A DNA stretch of 64,000 nucleotides. Source: Siphonodentalium dalli (Eukaryota > Mollusca > Scaphopoda > Gadilida > Siphonodentaliidae). Positions 46,799-57,424 of this stretch are shown piece by piece. Below the pieces are notes generated by a model, which was given only the letters and a program-made list of their open reading frames with translations, ran no database searches and had not been told where the DNA came from. The stretch spans positions 181,880,716-181,944,715 of the forward strand of contig CP136066.1 of NCBI GenBank assembly GCA_032622095.1, read 5' to 3'. How positions within the stretch are numbered: the stretch's first letter is position 1; each line of letters starts with the position of its first letter. The position numbers were made by a program, and so were the translations under genes.

Positions 46799-47835
46799 AT
46801 GTGGGTTACAGGGTATGCAGATGAATTCAAATTTGAAATCCAAGATGACTGCTGGCAGCCACGTTTTATAACTAATTTCAGAAATAGTCGATGGCTCCAA
46901 TATAGAGGTCATTCTGAAAATCCATATGAAGTATGTGACAATCGGATGAGGGATGTGGGCTGTAGGGTGTACCGAATGATTTAGTCATGCAAAGAGTAAA
47001 ATCCAAGATGGCCGCTGGCAGCTATGTTTTTCTACGAATTTCGGAAAACATTGATGGCTCCCATCTAGAAGACACCATGAAGATCCATATACAGTTTGGT
47101 GATGATCGGATCAGAGATGTGACCTGTAGGCCATAGGATTTGGTCATACAAAGAGTAAAATCCCAAATGGCTGCTGACGGTCAAGTTTTTCAACGAAATT
47201 CGGAAAATTTGGTGGCTCCCATTTAGTGGTCACACAAGATATCCATATGAAGTTTTGTGAGCATCGGATGAGGGATGTTGTGTGCCAAAGGATTTAGTGA
47301 TGCAAAGTGTAAAATCCACGATGGCTGTCGGCAGCAATGTTTTTCATCGGAAATTGTTCAAATTCGATGGCTCCGATTTAGAGGTGATCCTAAACATGCC
47401 TGCAAATTTTCAAAACAATTCTCCAATAAATGCGGGCTGCGGGCTCTGTCGATGGATTCTAATTTAAAATTCAAGATGGTTGCTGGCGGCCATGTTTTTT
47501 GACGAATTTCTGAGAGAAATAAATAACGGCTCCCATGTAGAGGTCACCCCGAAGATCCATATGAAGTTTGGTATTGGTCGGATGAGAGATGTGACCTGTA
47601 GTTGGTGCCAAAGTATTTAGTCATACAAAGAGTAAAATCCAAGATGGCTGCTGGCGTCCATGTTTTTTAACGAATTTCGGAAATAATCGATGGCCATCTA
47701 GAGGTCACCCCAAAGATCCGCATGAATTTTGGTGGCGATTATATGAGGGATGTGGTCTGCAGTGTGTGCCAAAGCAATTAGTCATGCAAAGAGTAAAATT
47801 CAAGGTGGCTGCCGGTGGCCATGTTCTTCATAGTT
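46799..47835. repeat. ~158-bp tandem array in HLX intron 3, seven diverged copies
   Basis: The marker word GATGGC(T/C)GCTGGC, or a variant, occurs at about 46848, 47006, 47164, 47320, 47475, 47642 and 47803, with spacings of 155-167 bp. Each unit also carries TCATGCAAAGAGTAAAATCC, a GTTTTTC.ACGAATTTCGGAAA segment, GGTCACCC.GAAGATCCATAT and GATCGGATGAGGGATGTG. Copies are perhaps 75-85% alike, so the array is old. Open frames through it are not conserved between units. Confidence 0.9.
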
Positions 47836-48306
47836 ACAAAGTAAAGTTGAGCTAAAAACAGATGATACAAGAGCATAACGATTCAAATTAATAGGTTTGC
47901 AGTGTACATATAATAAGTTCAAAAGGTTTGTTGAACTTATTATCTGAACATTTCCTTGGGGAACTACTCGTCAATGAGTATTTGATAAAATGGTTGTTCG
48001 AGTTTGTTCCAATAGCTAGAGTTTCCGACCAATGATATCTGGGGTGTAAATTGTCATTTAGACCAAGAATAAAAAAAAAAATTCTTACATTGGTCATAAT
48101 TTATACTAAATAAGATGGCCATCTGGAGGAGGTGGAAAAAAGTTCTGGGCACGTAGGAGCTTTTCTTTTAATTGGACCTATCTTGACACTCACCACCCCA
48201 ATATTTTGGTGCAGTTAGAAATTCTAAGTAGGACCCCCTAACACATACCCCCAAAACCACGTCCCTGCAGATAGGTTATACACTCGAATCATCTTGGTTA
48301 ACCCAC

Positions 48307-48494
48307 CTGTGCATCTGTCAATCCTAACATGGCAGCTAATTGTCGTCTGTCAGGTTTCGTGACGTATTTCTGCACTTGGAAACGTTTCTCCAATCCCTTC
48401 CGCTGCAAGTTTGAGAAGACGGCCCTCGACCACGACCGTTTCCTCTTTGGTTGATTGTTTATTTGGTGTTCGTTGTTTAAGACTGAATAAGGAC
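48307..48494 (-). CDS. HLX: HLX/H2.0-like homeobox transcription factor, exon 3
   Basis: The acceptor TTATCTTTTAG ends at 48495 and a GTGGGT donor begins at 48306; 188 bp. It encodes residues 205-267: GPYSVLNNEHQINNQ, then KRKRSWSRAVFSNLQRKGLE and KRFQVQKYVTKPDRRQLAAM, LGLTDAQ, i.e. homeodomain positions 1-44 (about residues 224-267). The KRSWSRAVFSNLQRKGLE start and QKYVTKPDR are diagnostic for the HLX family, and PYSVL just upstream matches the conserved PYAVL of vertebrate HLX. Phase 1 in, phase 0 out; it joins exactly to both neighbours. Confidence 0.97.
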
Positions 48495-50417
48495 CTAAAA
48501 GATAAACGGATTCAATTATTTAAAGGCTCTCCTGAAACAACTGAAAAATGTCTATACATTCAGCCGGGTACGTGCAGTCGGTAACATTATCATTATATCT
48601 GTAGTCTATATTATAGTACACTGTGTATCAATGTTTTGTGACATGAAATTATGTTGACCGCTTTAATCCAGGAACAAAATATGTTGAATAATTAGTGAAG
48701 TACGTATAAATGGACAATATGTGCACGGGAAAGCCTCATATAATATTGAAATAATATCAATTTTAGTCTCAAAAAATCTTTTTTCAGAATTTCCCGCTCA
48801 ACTTATCCAGATATCGCAATAATAAAGAGCGTTCGCTTTATTCTTGTTGATAATTTTCTGTCATTTCAATAATCCATTCCAATGCATATGAAGCCATGTT
48901 ATATTTAATTCGTACATCTATACCGACTGCTTTTTACGACAGGAACCAACAGGAACGTGCACAAAGTGGGCACTAAATATTATATTTTATTAATTAGAAT
49001 AGGTTTTATTAATTAGATAAGTCATTTTTGCCCAGAACTGCTTGTTATCGAACTAGGTGAATATCCCTTCAATTTGCCCTTTAAACCCAGTACGTAATAT
49101 CATTTTAACGACATCACCAATCTGAGTAATATCATCTACGACATAATAAAGCCGAGTTATATTCGACATGCCGTAACTCCATTTCACTGATAAACAATGT
49201 GCAGACATTTATATTTTTGTGACGTCACTCAATTGAAAGAGTTATCGATGTCACACTATTAATAAGAGACGATCTAATTAATAATTAAGATATTACATGG
49301 TTGGTTTGATATTGGCCCTGATATCAGCCCGAGATGATCTCATATCAGCTTGATCGAGACCTGATATGAGGGTGCCTCGGGCTGATATCGGCCTAATATC
49401 AAACAAACCAAGCAATAGCCTCTAAATACTCTAGACTTGAAGATTAAACGGAGAGGGCTCTTTGAAACCTCCAAAATAATGTCGTATGCAGTCATCGTGT
49501 TTGGAAGGAGGGATATGGTTTGCCCAAGTAATACATACACGAAATATAATTATGCAGGCTATATAGAGGCTACTCCGTGAACGAGTTGCGAAAGTTTTCC
49601 ATTTTCCATTTGTTTTAAATTTGTCGCATGAACGTGCATGAGATAAACGCTCTTTGATTATACCATATATGGAATAGAATAACAAGGAGCGCTCTTTATT
49701 TTTCCATGGTGGCGGAAGAATCCTATATAATCTGACTTTTATGAGTCTTTCAATTTGTGACATTATACAGTTCGCTTAAAACCACATGGCGGTTTGTGCT
49801 TCAAAATACACCTAATAATATTCGCTTTTGAATTTTTCCCGGTATCGAAAGAGGTCGATAATTATTTGAACTACATTTCTACGGACATCATATGTCCCAG
49901 AAAGACGCAATAACGTCATACGGACATCATATGTCCCAGAAAGACGCAATCAAGTCATTCGAAATACAACTTTCAACATTATGTTTGGATCCCAAACAAA
50001 TCACAGACGAAAATATGTTATTAAAATGTTGTTTTGCTTCCAAGAAGAAAAAACTTAAAGAGAGTTGGCAATTTTCGTGCATTAGACTCATCCTCGCAAT
50101 GTCGAAACAGTAGACTACTAGTAACCTGGCCATTTCTGTCCCCAATTAAAGGCTTGAAACGCCACGAACCTTTAAAATACCGATTGAACACGGATCAACT
50201 AATATAAAGAGCGGTTCTTATTAGTATAATCATGTTATGGGAACAATAAAGAGCGTTTATCGCAATCATGTTCGAACAGTTGAAATCAGCTGATAAATTG
50301 CTATAACTTCGGTAAATATGTACATATGACAACAGCTATAAATTAATACATTTATGTTCAGCTTTGAAAATATATCTGGACAATTACATGTAGTCTGAAG
50401 AAACTGTCGATGGATAC
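48495..50417 (-). other. HLX intron 2
   Basis: 1,923 bp, GTATCC donor and TTTTAG acceptor. It contains a short palindromic element (49301-49411) and two ATGTCCCAGAAAGACGCAAT copies at about 49890 and 49930. Confidence 0.85.
49301..49411. repeat. Short palindromic element in HLX intron 2
   Basis: TTGGTTTGATATTGGCC...GATATCAGCCCGAG is inverted at the right end (CTCGGGCTGATATCGGCC...ATATCAAACAAACCAA). About 111 bp, near-complete hairpin, a minimal MITE. Confidence 0.75.
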
Positions 50418-50606
50418 CTGGTAAAGCATCCGTCCCCGACCCCAGGGGATACTGGGGTGTCTGTATGGTCTTGAATGCGGATAAAGCCGGTGATGTTGAC
50501 GACACGTGTATATAGCCTGTGTATGGACAGCTCGGAGCATTACATGAACATATAGTCCTGTGCCTTGGCTGCTGGTCGATGCTCTCTTTCGGTTGTGTCT
50601 CTGTTC
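50418..50606 (-). CDS. HLX: HLX/H2.0-like homeobox transcription factor, exon 2
   Basis: The acceptor TCTGTCCTTTCCAG ends at 50607; 189 bp, phase 1 in and phase 1 out; donor CCAG|GTATCC. Frame and phases link exon 1 (FGKDT-G) to exon 3 (G-PYSVL) without a stop. It encodes TETQPKESIDQQPRHRTICS, CNAPSCPYTGYIHV and SSTSPALSAFKTIQTPQYPL..., a Ser/Thr/Pro/Gln-rich linker as expected between the eh1-like region and the homeodomain. The CSCNAPSC cysteine cluster has no counterpart I know in vertebrate HLX. The exon was built from splice sites and phase rather than strong homology. Confidence 0.8.
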
Positions 50607-50673
50607 CTGGAAAGGACAGATTAGTGTTAAATATGCATTATTAAGCACCACTCAATTACTATTTATTTGAATT

Positions 50674-50690
50674 GGGGGGGGGGGGGGGGA
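50674..50690 (+). repeat. Poly(G) run
   Basis: About 17 consecutive G in HLX intron 1, just upstream of exon 2 on the gene's strand, where it reads as poly(C). Confidence 0.9.
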
Positions 50691-50791
50691 TATTTTACCT
50701 ATCAAAGCTCAGAATTATTATATATCGATTTTTGAAACCTATTATTTTCAGCGTCGAGAATTATTAGGGGCCCAGTAAACAGTCTACGAGC

Positions 50792-51057
50792 CGACGGTCT
50801 CAGACCAAATTGCGGATGAAGATGGATAACTCTAAAATCAAGAGGCTCTATGTTGATAATAAGGCCACATTTCGTCTAACAACATGTTGATAAATAACAC
50901 GTTTCGGGCAATTTTATACTATAGTTGACATTGATTAGCATTATTTTTGGGCAATTAATCGATTCTGATAACTGAAGCGGCATTTCTAAAAATGTTGTTG
51001 TTGTCGAATCTGATGATATTGGGACCATCGAATCGGATTGAGTACCATTAAAATACG
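50792..51057 (+). repeat. Left arm of the long-inverted-repeat family (see 5909-6830)
   Basis: GACGGTCTCAGACC...GGATGAAGATGGATAACTCT...TGTTGATAAATAACACG...GGACCATCGAATCGG matches 5909-6185 in order, at about 80% or better. The opposite arm is absent. Confidence 0.7.
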
Positions 51058-53099
51058 AACGTACTCTCTTTATACACATATCTAGACATTTTAATCTGTT
51101 TTAAGGGGGACGTCAAGAGACAAATTACAAACGGGCATTTCCATACAAATCTCCGGGGCAAAACAATGGTATGAAGAAGTTCTCCGGCGACGAAATGAGG
51201 TATATCATTGAACAGGCATAACATTTAACTGGCGGGTACGCTTGCTAAATTATAAAACAAATTCTAAATTTATATATTAGAATTACATCGCTTGACCTAG
51301 TTGTTAAAAATCAATATATAAATTAAAAAATAAGTACACCAAATTTATAATGGAACAATTTCCACATTCAAAATAGGTCACTCCCCGTTAATGTCCACTT
51401 ATTTTGTGGAAAATACATACGCAAATTTGTATGAAAGGCCGCTTGACCCTCAATCCCAGAAAATGTGAACAAAACTAAATTCTGACAAAAATTGTCGGAC
51501 CAATGTTGGATTCCGACTTGAATTTTTTGTTTGTTAACACTCCTCTAGAGTTGTATTTATTTCAGTTTGGACACCATGCAGAGCAAGTAGCAGTATAATA
51601 AATCACACTATATCAATTGGAAACCAGACTATTCGATAAACATCAAGACCAAATGGGCATAACGCTTCAGGCCAAACCTATATTTCAACTTGACATGTAT
51701 TTCCAAATGAGTTATCCACTCAACACATTGGGAGCAATCGAATTCGAGGAGATGGCTCTATATAAGCATCTAATGATTGTTGTCAAATCATTTTCCTCCT
51801 TTTAAGTCTCTATATACATATAACATACCTATATGTTTTGGGAAGAAATAAATATTGTTTAAACCAGATCAATCGTAGGGAAGCCCCAATACTACCAGTT
51901 ATATCTTTGTTAAAAGTCGAACATTCGAGATATAGAGTCGATTATTCGAGATAAAAAATCATGAAAATCAATTTGTTCAATTGTGTGAAATCCCTGTTTG
52001 TAAATGTTTGCATCCGCCTATACGTGTACTACCGAGTAATGGCAAGTATACAAGAACTGTTTTCATTAAAATGGATTATTAATATATTATTCCATACCGG
52101 GATAACCTTTTTATATATCTGATACCACAACATTATAGTATGATTTCTTTTCCCGACAGTAATGAGATTCATACCAGTTATTATAGCCGATGGGGATAGC
52201 ATAATATCGACATTTTTACCAGGACTTCATCTTATTGGTGACATTTCTTGACACATGTGTGATATAAGTTTAACACTGACTGGTAGTGAGATTCAGATAT
52301 AGTTGCATGCTTCGCAGACAAAGTGTTTATGCTGCAATTTTGACTAACTTCGTATCAAAGAGAGAATCTTTACTTTTTATATCCTTGGCGTATTTATCAT
52401 GTAAACATATTGCATAGGAAACAATTATAAATAAATATTGACACATATATGCACAGCTCAGACTACTAGCGCCAATACGATGGCTTAGTATGAGCCTTTT
52501 TGAAAATAATGACTATAGTTAGTATAAATGCATATCAACTGTTCAGTTTCAAGAGGTTAGCATGGAAGTCCAAACCATATACATATACATAGTTAGCCTA
52601 GGAAAATTATCAAATTGAAGTGTTCGTAGTAACACCGTACTCCAGGAGAGGTGTTGGTTTGGTATTGAAATGATTCAGCTTTTCTCTAAACTACATGTAT
52701 AATACAATACATACTACAAATCAATATTCTCAACAAATTAAATAAATGCGTCACTACATTTTGCATTACACGGTGATGAAAATAGACCTATATATGTTTA
52801 TGTTTTTGGGTGCATCCTCTGATTGAAAGTTTTGGAGGCACACTCTGCTTGAAAAAAAAAATCTTTATTGCGCATATGGTGCTTTAATGGAGTAGAGATT
52901 CAATCATGCAAGCTCACAAGCTCGTTTGACATTTGATGTGGAATGTAGCAACAGGTGACAACTCTCAGACTAAATGGCAACCATACTACATAGGAGCTTC
53001 AAAACTAACATATTGTTTCATATATAGACTCGCGTGATGATCAAATATAATTTTTTTAATGTTTCACATTGTTACATTTACCTTCCGCGCATGATTAAT

Positions 53100-53240
53100 C
53101 CAGATTCAGATTCCAGAAACTTTATTATTCACACAAATTAATACAATCATATATAATAAATAGGCGCCTGTCAAAAACATTTATGTTTCTGGTTGACACG
53201 AACCTCAAGACAACATAAAGAGAAATAAACTGATTGATTG
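53100..53240 (-). repeat. 3' end of a non-LTR retroelement
   Basis: On the minus strand it ends with GTGAATAATAAAGTTTCTGG and AATCTGAATCTGG, an AATAAA-like hexamer followed by a short tandem tail. No coding part is recognised. Confidence 0.4.
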
Positions 53241-53334
53241 AAAGAAAAGAAGAAACAAAGCGATGCTGAAATAAGATATTAATATAAATACGTGTTGCCA
53301 ACTGCTAAAACAAGTTGTGGTCTGTGTCGTCATA

Positions 53335-53422
53335 CAGTAATGCCCTAAATAATCGACTAAATCATGACAAATTACCCATAATTATGCTGTGGTTAAGGTG
53401 TCGATTATTTAGGGCATTACTG
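53335..53422. mobile_element. Pogo/Tigger-like 88-bp mini-MITE
   Basis: CAGTAATGCCCTAAATAATC and its inverse form ~23-bp perfect TIRs (CAG...CTG), with TA on both sides and a 40-bp centre. CAG termini and a TA target fit the pogo/Tigger group of the Tc1/mariner superfamily. A single related arm is at 21423. Confidence 0.85.
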
Positions 53423-53529
53423 TAGTCCAATTTCAAACAATCATTACCCTGAATTCAAATACACAAATTAAACACATTTGATGTAGAAGTTAAACAATAA
53501 AATGATACGATGAGATGGCAGGGAATTAC

Positions 53530-53953
53530 CTGTGTCCTTGCCGAATTCAGATGACAAAATTCGCTGGATTCCAAACTTCAGCTCTCCCGTTGTATGTGAC
53601 TTCAATCCACTGGAAATGTCACAAATTTTATTTCTTTCTCCGTTGCGAATAAAGTTTATAAATTTGTCCGTGCTCGTTTCTCGTAACGCCTGAAGAGGTG
53701 TCGAATCGCGGCTGATTGTGTAAGAGTCAACATTATCCTTTCTCTGCTTCTCAACATATGACAAAAATGCGGAATATTGTCCCGAATTTTGAGGTATCGG
53801 CAAAGGGTATGTACTTTGTAGTAATATGTCCGCGATACGAAACGATCGGTATTGATTCATGTTCGCGTTGCTAACTTCTGAACTTTTTTCCGAAGGTGTA
53901 TTCCAGTAATTGTCTCCGATGTCAGAACATCTGAACGAACTATTCAAGTACAT
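53530..53953 (-). CDS. HLX: HLX/H2.0-like homeobox transcription factor, exon 1
   Basis: I place the start at the ATG at 53953-53951; the open frame extends further upstream but only through a TTG, not an ATG. It encodes residues 1-141. SFRIADIL (residues 37-44) corresponds to the N-terminal SFCIADIL of vertebrate HLX, an eh1-like F-x-I-x-x-I-L motif expected to recruit Groucho/TLE. LKFGIQRILSSEF (125-137) corresponds to the conserved LKFGIDRILSAEF. The donor CACAG|GTAATT leaves phase 1. With the other three exons the protein is 355 residues, shorter than the 488 of human HLX, mainly because the His/Pro/Gln-rich runs are missing. Four coding exons, as in vertebrates. Confidence 0.92.
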
Positions 53954-54022
53954 AACAATATTAATGTTTGCTTTTCGCCAGAAATAATTCTTCAAGTGTT
54001 ATTGAATAAATGAATTTGGGAA

Positions 54023-54070
54023 CATATATACAAGAAAGTAATCACATTTTCCGTAACGGACGCTGATTGG
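54023..54070 (-). promoter_or_regulatory. Candidate HLX core promoter (CCAAT and TATA-like boxes)
   Basis: On the minus strand CCAAT (54070-54066, within ATCCAATCAG) is followed about 40 bases later by GTATATATG (54031-54023), itself 70 bases before the chosen ATG. Order and spacing fit a TATA promoter with initiation near 53995. Confidence 0.4.
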
Positions 54071-55360
54071 ATAAGGCGGAGTTATGGAATGAGGAAGGCG
54101 GTCTTGAAGCCGATAATGATTCTGTTGAGAAATAACATGTCTCGCTGTATATTAAGAGAATCTATTCCGAGAAAGCGGCTTCACATCGTTATTCTGTCGA
54201 GCCATAATTTATTCTTAATGGCAGCACCGTGAATTACTGCCTCCATTCGTTGATTAGGAGAGATGTTCTAAATTCGTTGTTTCTCGTGCAAAGTTGGCTT
54301 CACTTGTCTTTATTTAAGTCAGATTTCAAATTTCAAAGGCATGAACTAGAAACGATAATCGCACCGGCAACAGGATTCTTCGTTCTTTTTTGTATGCTTT
54401 AAAGCTGCGCGGTCCGTTTGACACCAAATTGGTAAAAATTACCTAAGTTAGTTTTCGACTTACCAAGCAAAAGAATTTATTTTTTTAAATCATCATTTGT
54501 GTGGATAGTCAGGGGCAGAACAATACCAGTCAACTACAGCTTCTGTCGCCACAAAGGGGTCAAAATTACCCGCGTCGTTAGAAATATTAGACCCATCATG
54601 ACCTGTTTGGGGGGGGGGGGTGGAGGGGGGGGGGGGGCTAGGAATATATGTTGCCTCAATAAATCCAAATATCGATATGATTTTCTCTTCGATCCCTTGT
54701 ACGTCAGGTTCCCACGCATGACGTCAAGGCGAGTTCGAAACTCATGTTCAGACTTATACGCAGCTCCCTTTACAGTTTTCACGTAGCCGACGCTGTCAGG
54801 TCGCGGATACCAGTATCACAGCCTGGTCTAAAGAAGGCGGGCGCGGGTTTGAATCCCAACATGGGTCATATTTTCACGTTTTAACCTGAATTGAAGGGCG
54901 TCTCAATGTGCCCGTCCAGTCGCTGAAGTCCATGAATATGATACTTATTAATTAATTTGTCCCATATGAACATCGTAATGAACGATGCTATTAATGAAAC
55001 TACATAGAGATTGTACTAGAGTTACGATTTCCATATCAACTTCCAACTTATTTTAGTTTTCAACTAAGAAAATGCGAAACTCCTTCTGCTTAATTTATCC
55101 GACTCTATACAAATTTTGATTCCAATAGAAAAGGCGATAAAGTTGATAAACGATTACTCTGATTGGCGCGGCCTAAAATATCGCTATCTGTAACAGATCA
55201 CCAATTTATCTCCTTATCGTCGACATATTATCCGCTAGAATCACCTGTGATGACTCGCGAATTCATTAGTTGGAACTACTTGTTAAATAAACAATTTAGG
55301 ATGTCGTGGGCCAATTATTTTGATTTCGTTACCGTAATGTACAATGTGTGCGTTATGGCG
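54071..55360. other. Upstream region of HLX and intergenic DNA
   Basis: A G-rich run (54608-54637, on the plus strand two runs of about 10 and 13 G) could form a quadruplex. TGACGTCA lies at 54719-54726. A tRNA T-arm-like GGGTTTGAATCCC lies at 54846-54858 without a matching tRNA. No exon is recognised. Confidence 0.4.
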
Positions 55361-55366
55361 GGGTAA

Positions 55367-55618
55367 TGTGAGCCAAATGTGGGGTCTAACTCTAATAAAA
55401 CATAAAAAGCAGACGTCAGCGGCCATGGCTGGTTTACCATGTCAATCAGATTCCCAGTCGGGGTGTTTAAAACGTGGCCCATCGGATTTGACACAATGCA
55501 TAAAACTATTTATGCGATTTTGATACCTGAAGTTAATGAAAATTAAACCAGTGAGATCCCCATCCATGAGACATTTCGGTGGTCAGTTGTTGACTTTAAA
55601 AGATATAGTTTTGCGATG
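55367..55618 (+). repeat. Direct repeat, copy 1 (partner at 56507-56760)
   Basis: TGTGAGCCAAATGTGGGGTC...GACGTCAGCGGCCATGGCTGG...TTTTGCGATG is repeated 1.14 kb downstream with only a few differences, one of them a 4-base CATG indel. MITE copy 6 and a (TA)n tract lie between. No coding content recognised. Confidence 0.85.
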
Positions 55619-55853
55619 TTTGGTGCACAACACTGTAGTGAAACGCTGAATGCGCGCCTGTTTGAGACAGTACACTCGTTTATCTCATCGACAGACCGTT
55701 TCTCATAATCTCATAATTATCATAATTATCATAATTATCTTGTAATTGTTTATCTTACAAATTTCTACGAGACAATTGCCACTCCAACAGCCACATTTAA
55801 ACATCAACTTCTACAATACACCTGAATCAAAAACCATCTCCGATACTTATATA

Positions 55854-56315
55854 TGTGACCCGCCAAATCAAATCCAGTCGTAAGTCGGGATTTGTTTTAC
55901 CCTGTGCCAATGCATTCTCTTATATATGCGAGTCGAACATAGGTCGCCTCGCATATATAAGAGAATGCATTGGCCTAACAATGTTTTACAATTTTAATAA
56001 TTTGTTCTTGTATTCTTTAACAATTTTATAATTTCACCCATACAGAGCCCCAGACAAACATGAGCAGACGACACTCTTCTATATGCTTCTATATATATGT
56101 GTGGGGCTCCCTGCAGGTAATGGATGTTTTTTTATTTTATGTCCTAAAAATTGTAAGAAACATTTATTTAAAAAAAAATGATAAAAAATTGTTAGGCCAA
56201 TGCATTCTCTTATATATACGAGGCGACCTATAGTCGACTCGCATATATAAGAGAATGCATTGGCACAGGGTAAAAAAATCCCGACTTACGACTGGATTTG
56301 ATATGGCGGGTCACA
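55854..56315. mobile_element. Palindrome-core TA-flanked MITE, copy 6
   Basis: Complete, spacer orientation as in copies 1 and 5; flanked by TA on both sides (and locally by TATA). Confidence 0.9.
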
Positions 56316-56434
56316 TATGTTTATGAGCAATTGAATGCCAGGGGAGAGTAGCTCCGAAAAGTTAGGCAACTTGTGCTCCGATCATCTGTGCCCACACACA
56401 TGATATCATCGTTGTTATATATATATAATCTGTG

Positions 56435-56436
<2 letters not shown>

Positions 56437-56468
<32 letters not shown>
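56437..56468. repeat. (AT)n microsatellite
   Basis: About 16 uninterrupted units. Confidence 0.95.
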
Positions 56469-56470
<2 letters not shown>

Positions 56471-56506
56471 AATATTGTGGGTTACCATACATATGTTCAA
56501 ATCAAT

Positions 56507-56760
56507 GTGAGCCAAATATGGGGTCTAACTCTAATAAAACATAAAAAGCAGACGTCAGCGGCCATGGCTGGTTTACCATGCATGTCAATCAGATTCCCAG
56601 TCGGGGTGTTTAAAACGTGGCCCATCGGATTTGACACAATGCATAAACTATTTATGCGATTTTGATACCTGAAGTTAATGAAAATTAAACCAGTGAGATC
56701 CCCATCCATGAGACATTTCGGTGGTCAGTTGTTGACTTTAAAAGATACAGTTTTGCGATG
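56507..56760 (+). repeat. Direct repeat, copy 2 (partner at 55367-55618)
   Basis: See copy 1. The matches stop abruptly after TTTTGCGATG in both copies. Confidence 0.85.
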
Positions 56761-57191
56761 ACCACTTTTTCATGACCTTGCTCAAGATCACCTTTGATGT
56801 TTTTTTTTCAAATTTTGGCGCAGTGATAATTTCTTACTTCAAGCTGGTGAATGGACATTCCCGTTGGATTTCTTTTTCTTTTTCTTCATTTTATTGTTTT
56901 TCTTTCCCAACAATATATATATTTGTGATACGATTAGGTCTTAACCCTACTTTTTATTTTTAATAAACGTTTATCATAGCTATACGTGATTAAAACAATA
57001 GCAAATTGAAGGGGGAATTCCAAGACCAGGCAACTAACAACCCATGGTTAACGATACCCGTCGTCTAGCACAGACTATACTGATATAGAAAACCGTCTCA
57101 TATTGTGGATAAACAATATATTTCACAATACAAGATGGAGCCGTATATATAGGTTCGATGTAACAATATAGTTGAGACCGAACAAGTCACG

Positions 57192-57423
57192 CAGGTAATA
57201 TATTTATCAATCAATGCCTGTTCCTTAATAATGCATTTCACTACAGTCGAAGCCCAGTCCGAGAGAGCATGATTCAAGCGATTTATGTAATTCGATTTCG
57301 CAATAAACATTGAATTGCTTACCCGGGTTAATGTAGAATCTTGAATCTGGACCTTCGCATATACATGTACTGTGAAATACATTATTAAGGAACGGGTATT
57401 AACTAAGAGATATATTACCTGCG
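57192..57423. mobile_element. Inverted-repeat element, ~55-bp arms
   Basis: GCAGGTAATATATTTATCAA...TTCCTTAATAATGCATTTCA at the left is inverted at the right (TGAAATACATTATTAAGGAA...TATATTACCTGC). Related single arms occur near 60510-60600 and 38290-38340. Confidence 0.65.
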
Positions 57424-57424
57424 T

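Larger units (their letters stand above)
46292..48306 (-). other. HLX intron 3
   Basis: 2,015 bp, donor GTGGGT (48306-48301), acceptor TTTAG (46296-46292). About half of it is a seven-copy tandem array (46799-47835), and a TTAA-type element end lies at 46545-46635. Confidence 0.9.
50607..53529 (-). other. HLX intron 1
   Basis: 2,923 bp, GTAATT donor and CCAG acceptor. It contains a G-run (about 50674-50690), an arm of the foldback family (50792-51057), a retroelement 3' end (about 53100-53240) and the pogo-like mini-MITE (53335-53422). Short open frames (e.g. 51617-51805) have no recognised content. Confidence 0.85.

Noticed and set aside
46799-47502. Open frames inside the HLX intron 3 array
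   Set aside because: Frames differ between repeat units and contain no conserved protein.
53951-53995. Longer N-terminus for HLX beginning at 53995
   Set aside because: The upstream frame starts at TTG, not ATG; the first in-frame ATG is at 53953, close to the conserved region.
54784-54860. tRNA gene, because of GGGTTTGAATCCC resembling a T-arm/B box
   Set aside because: No matching acceptor stem, D-arm or A box can be drawn; at most a tRNA-derived SINE relic.
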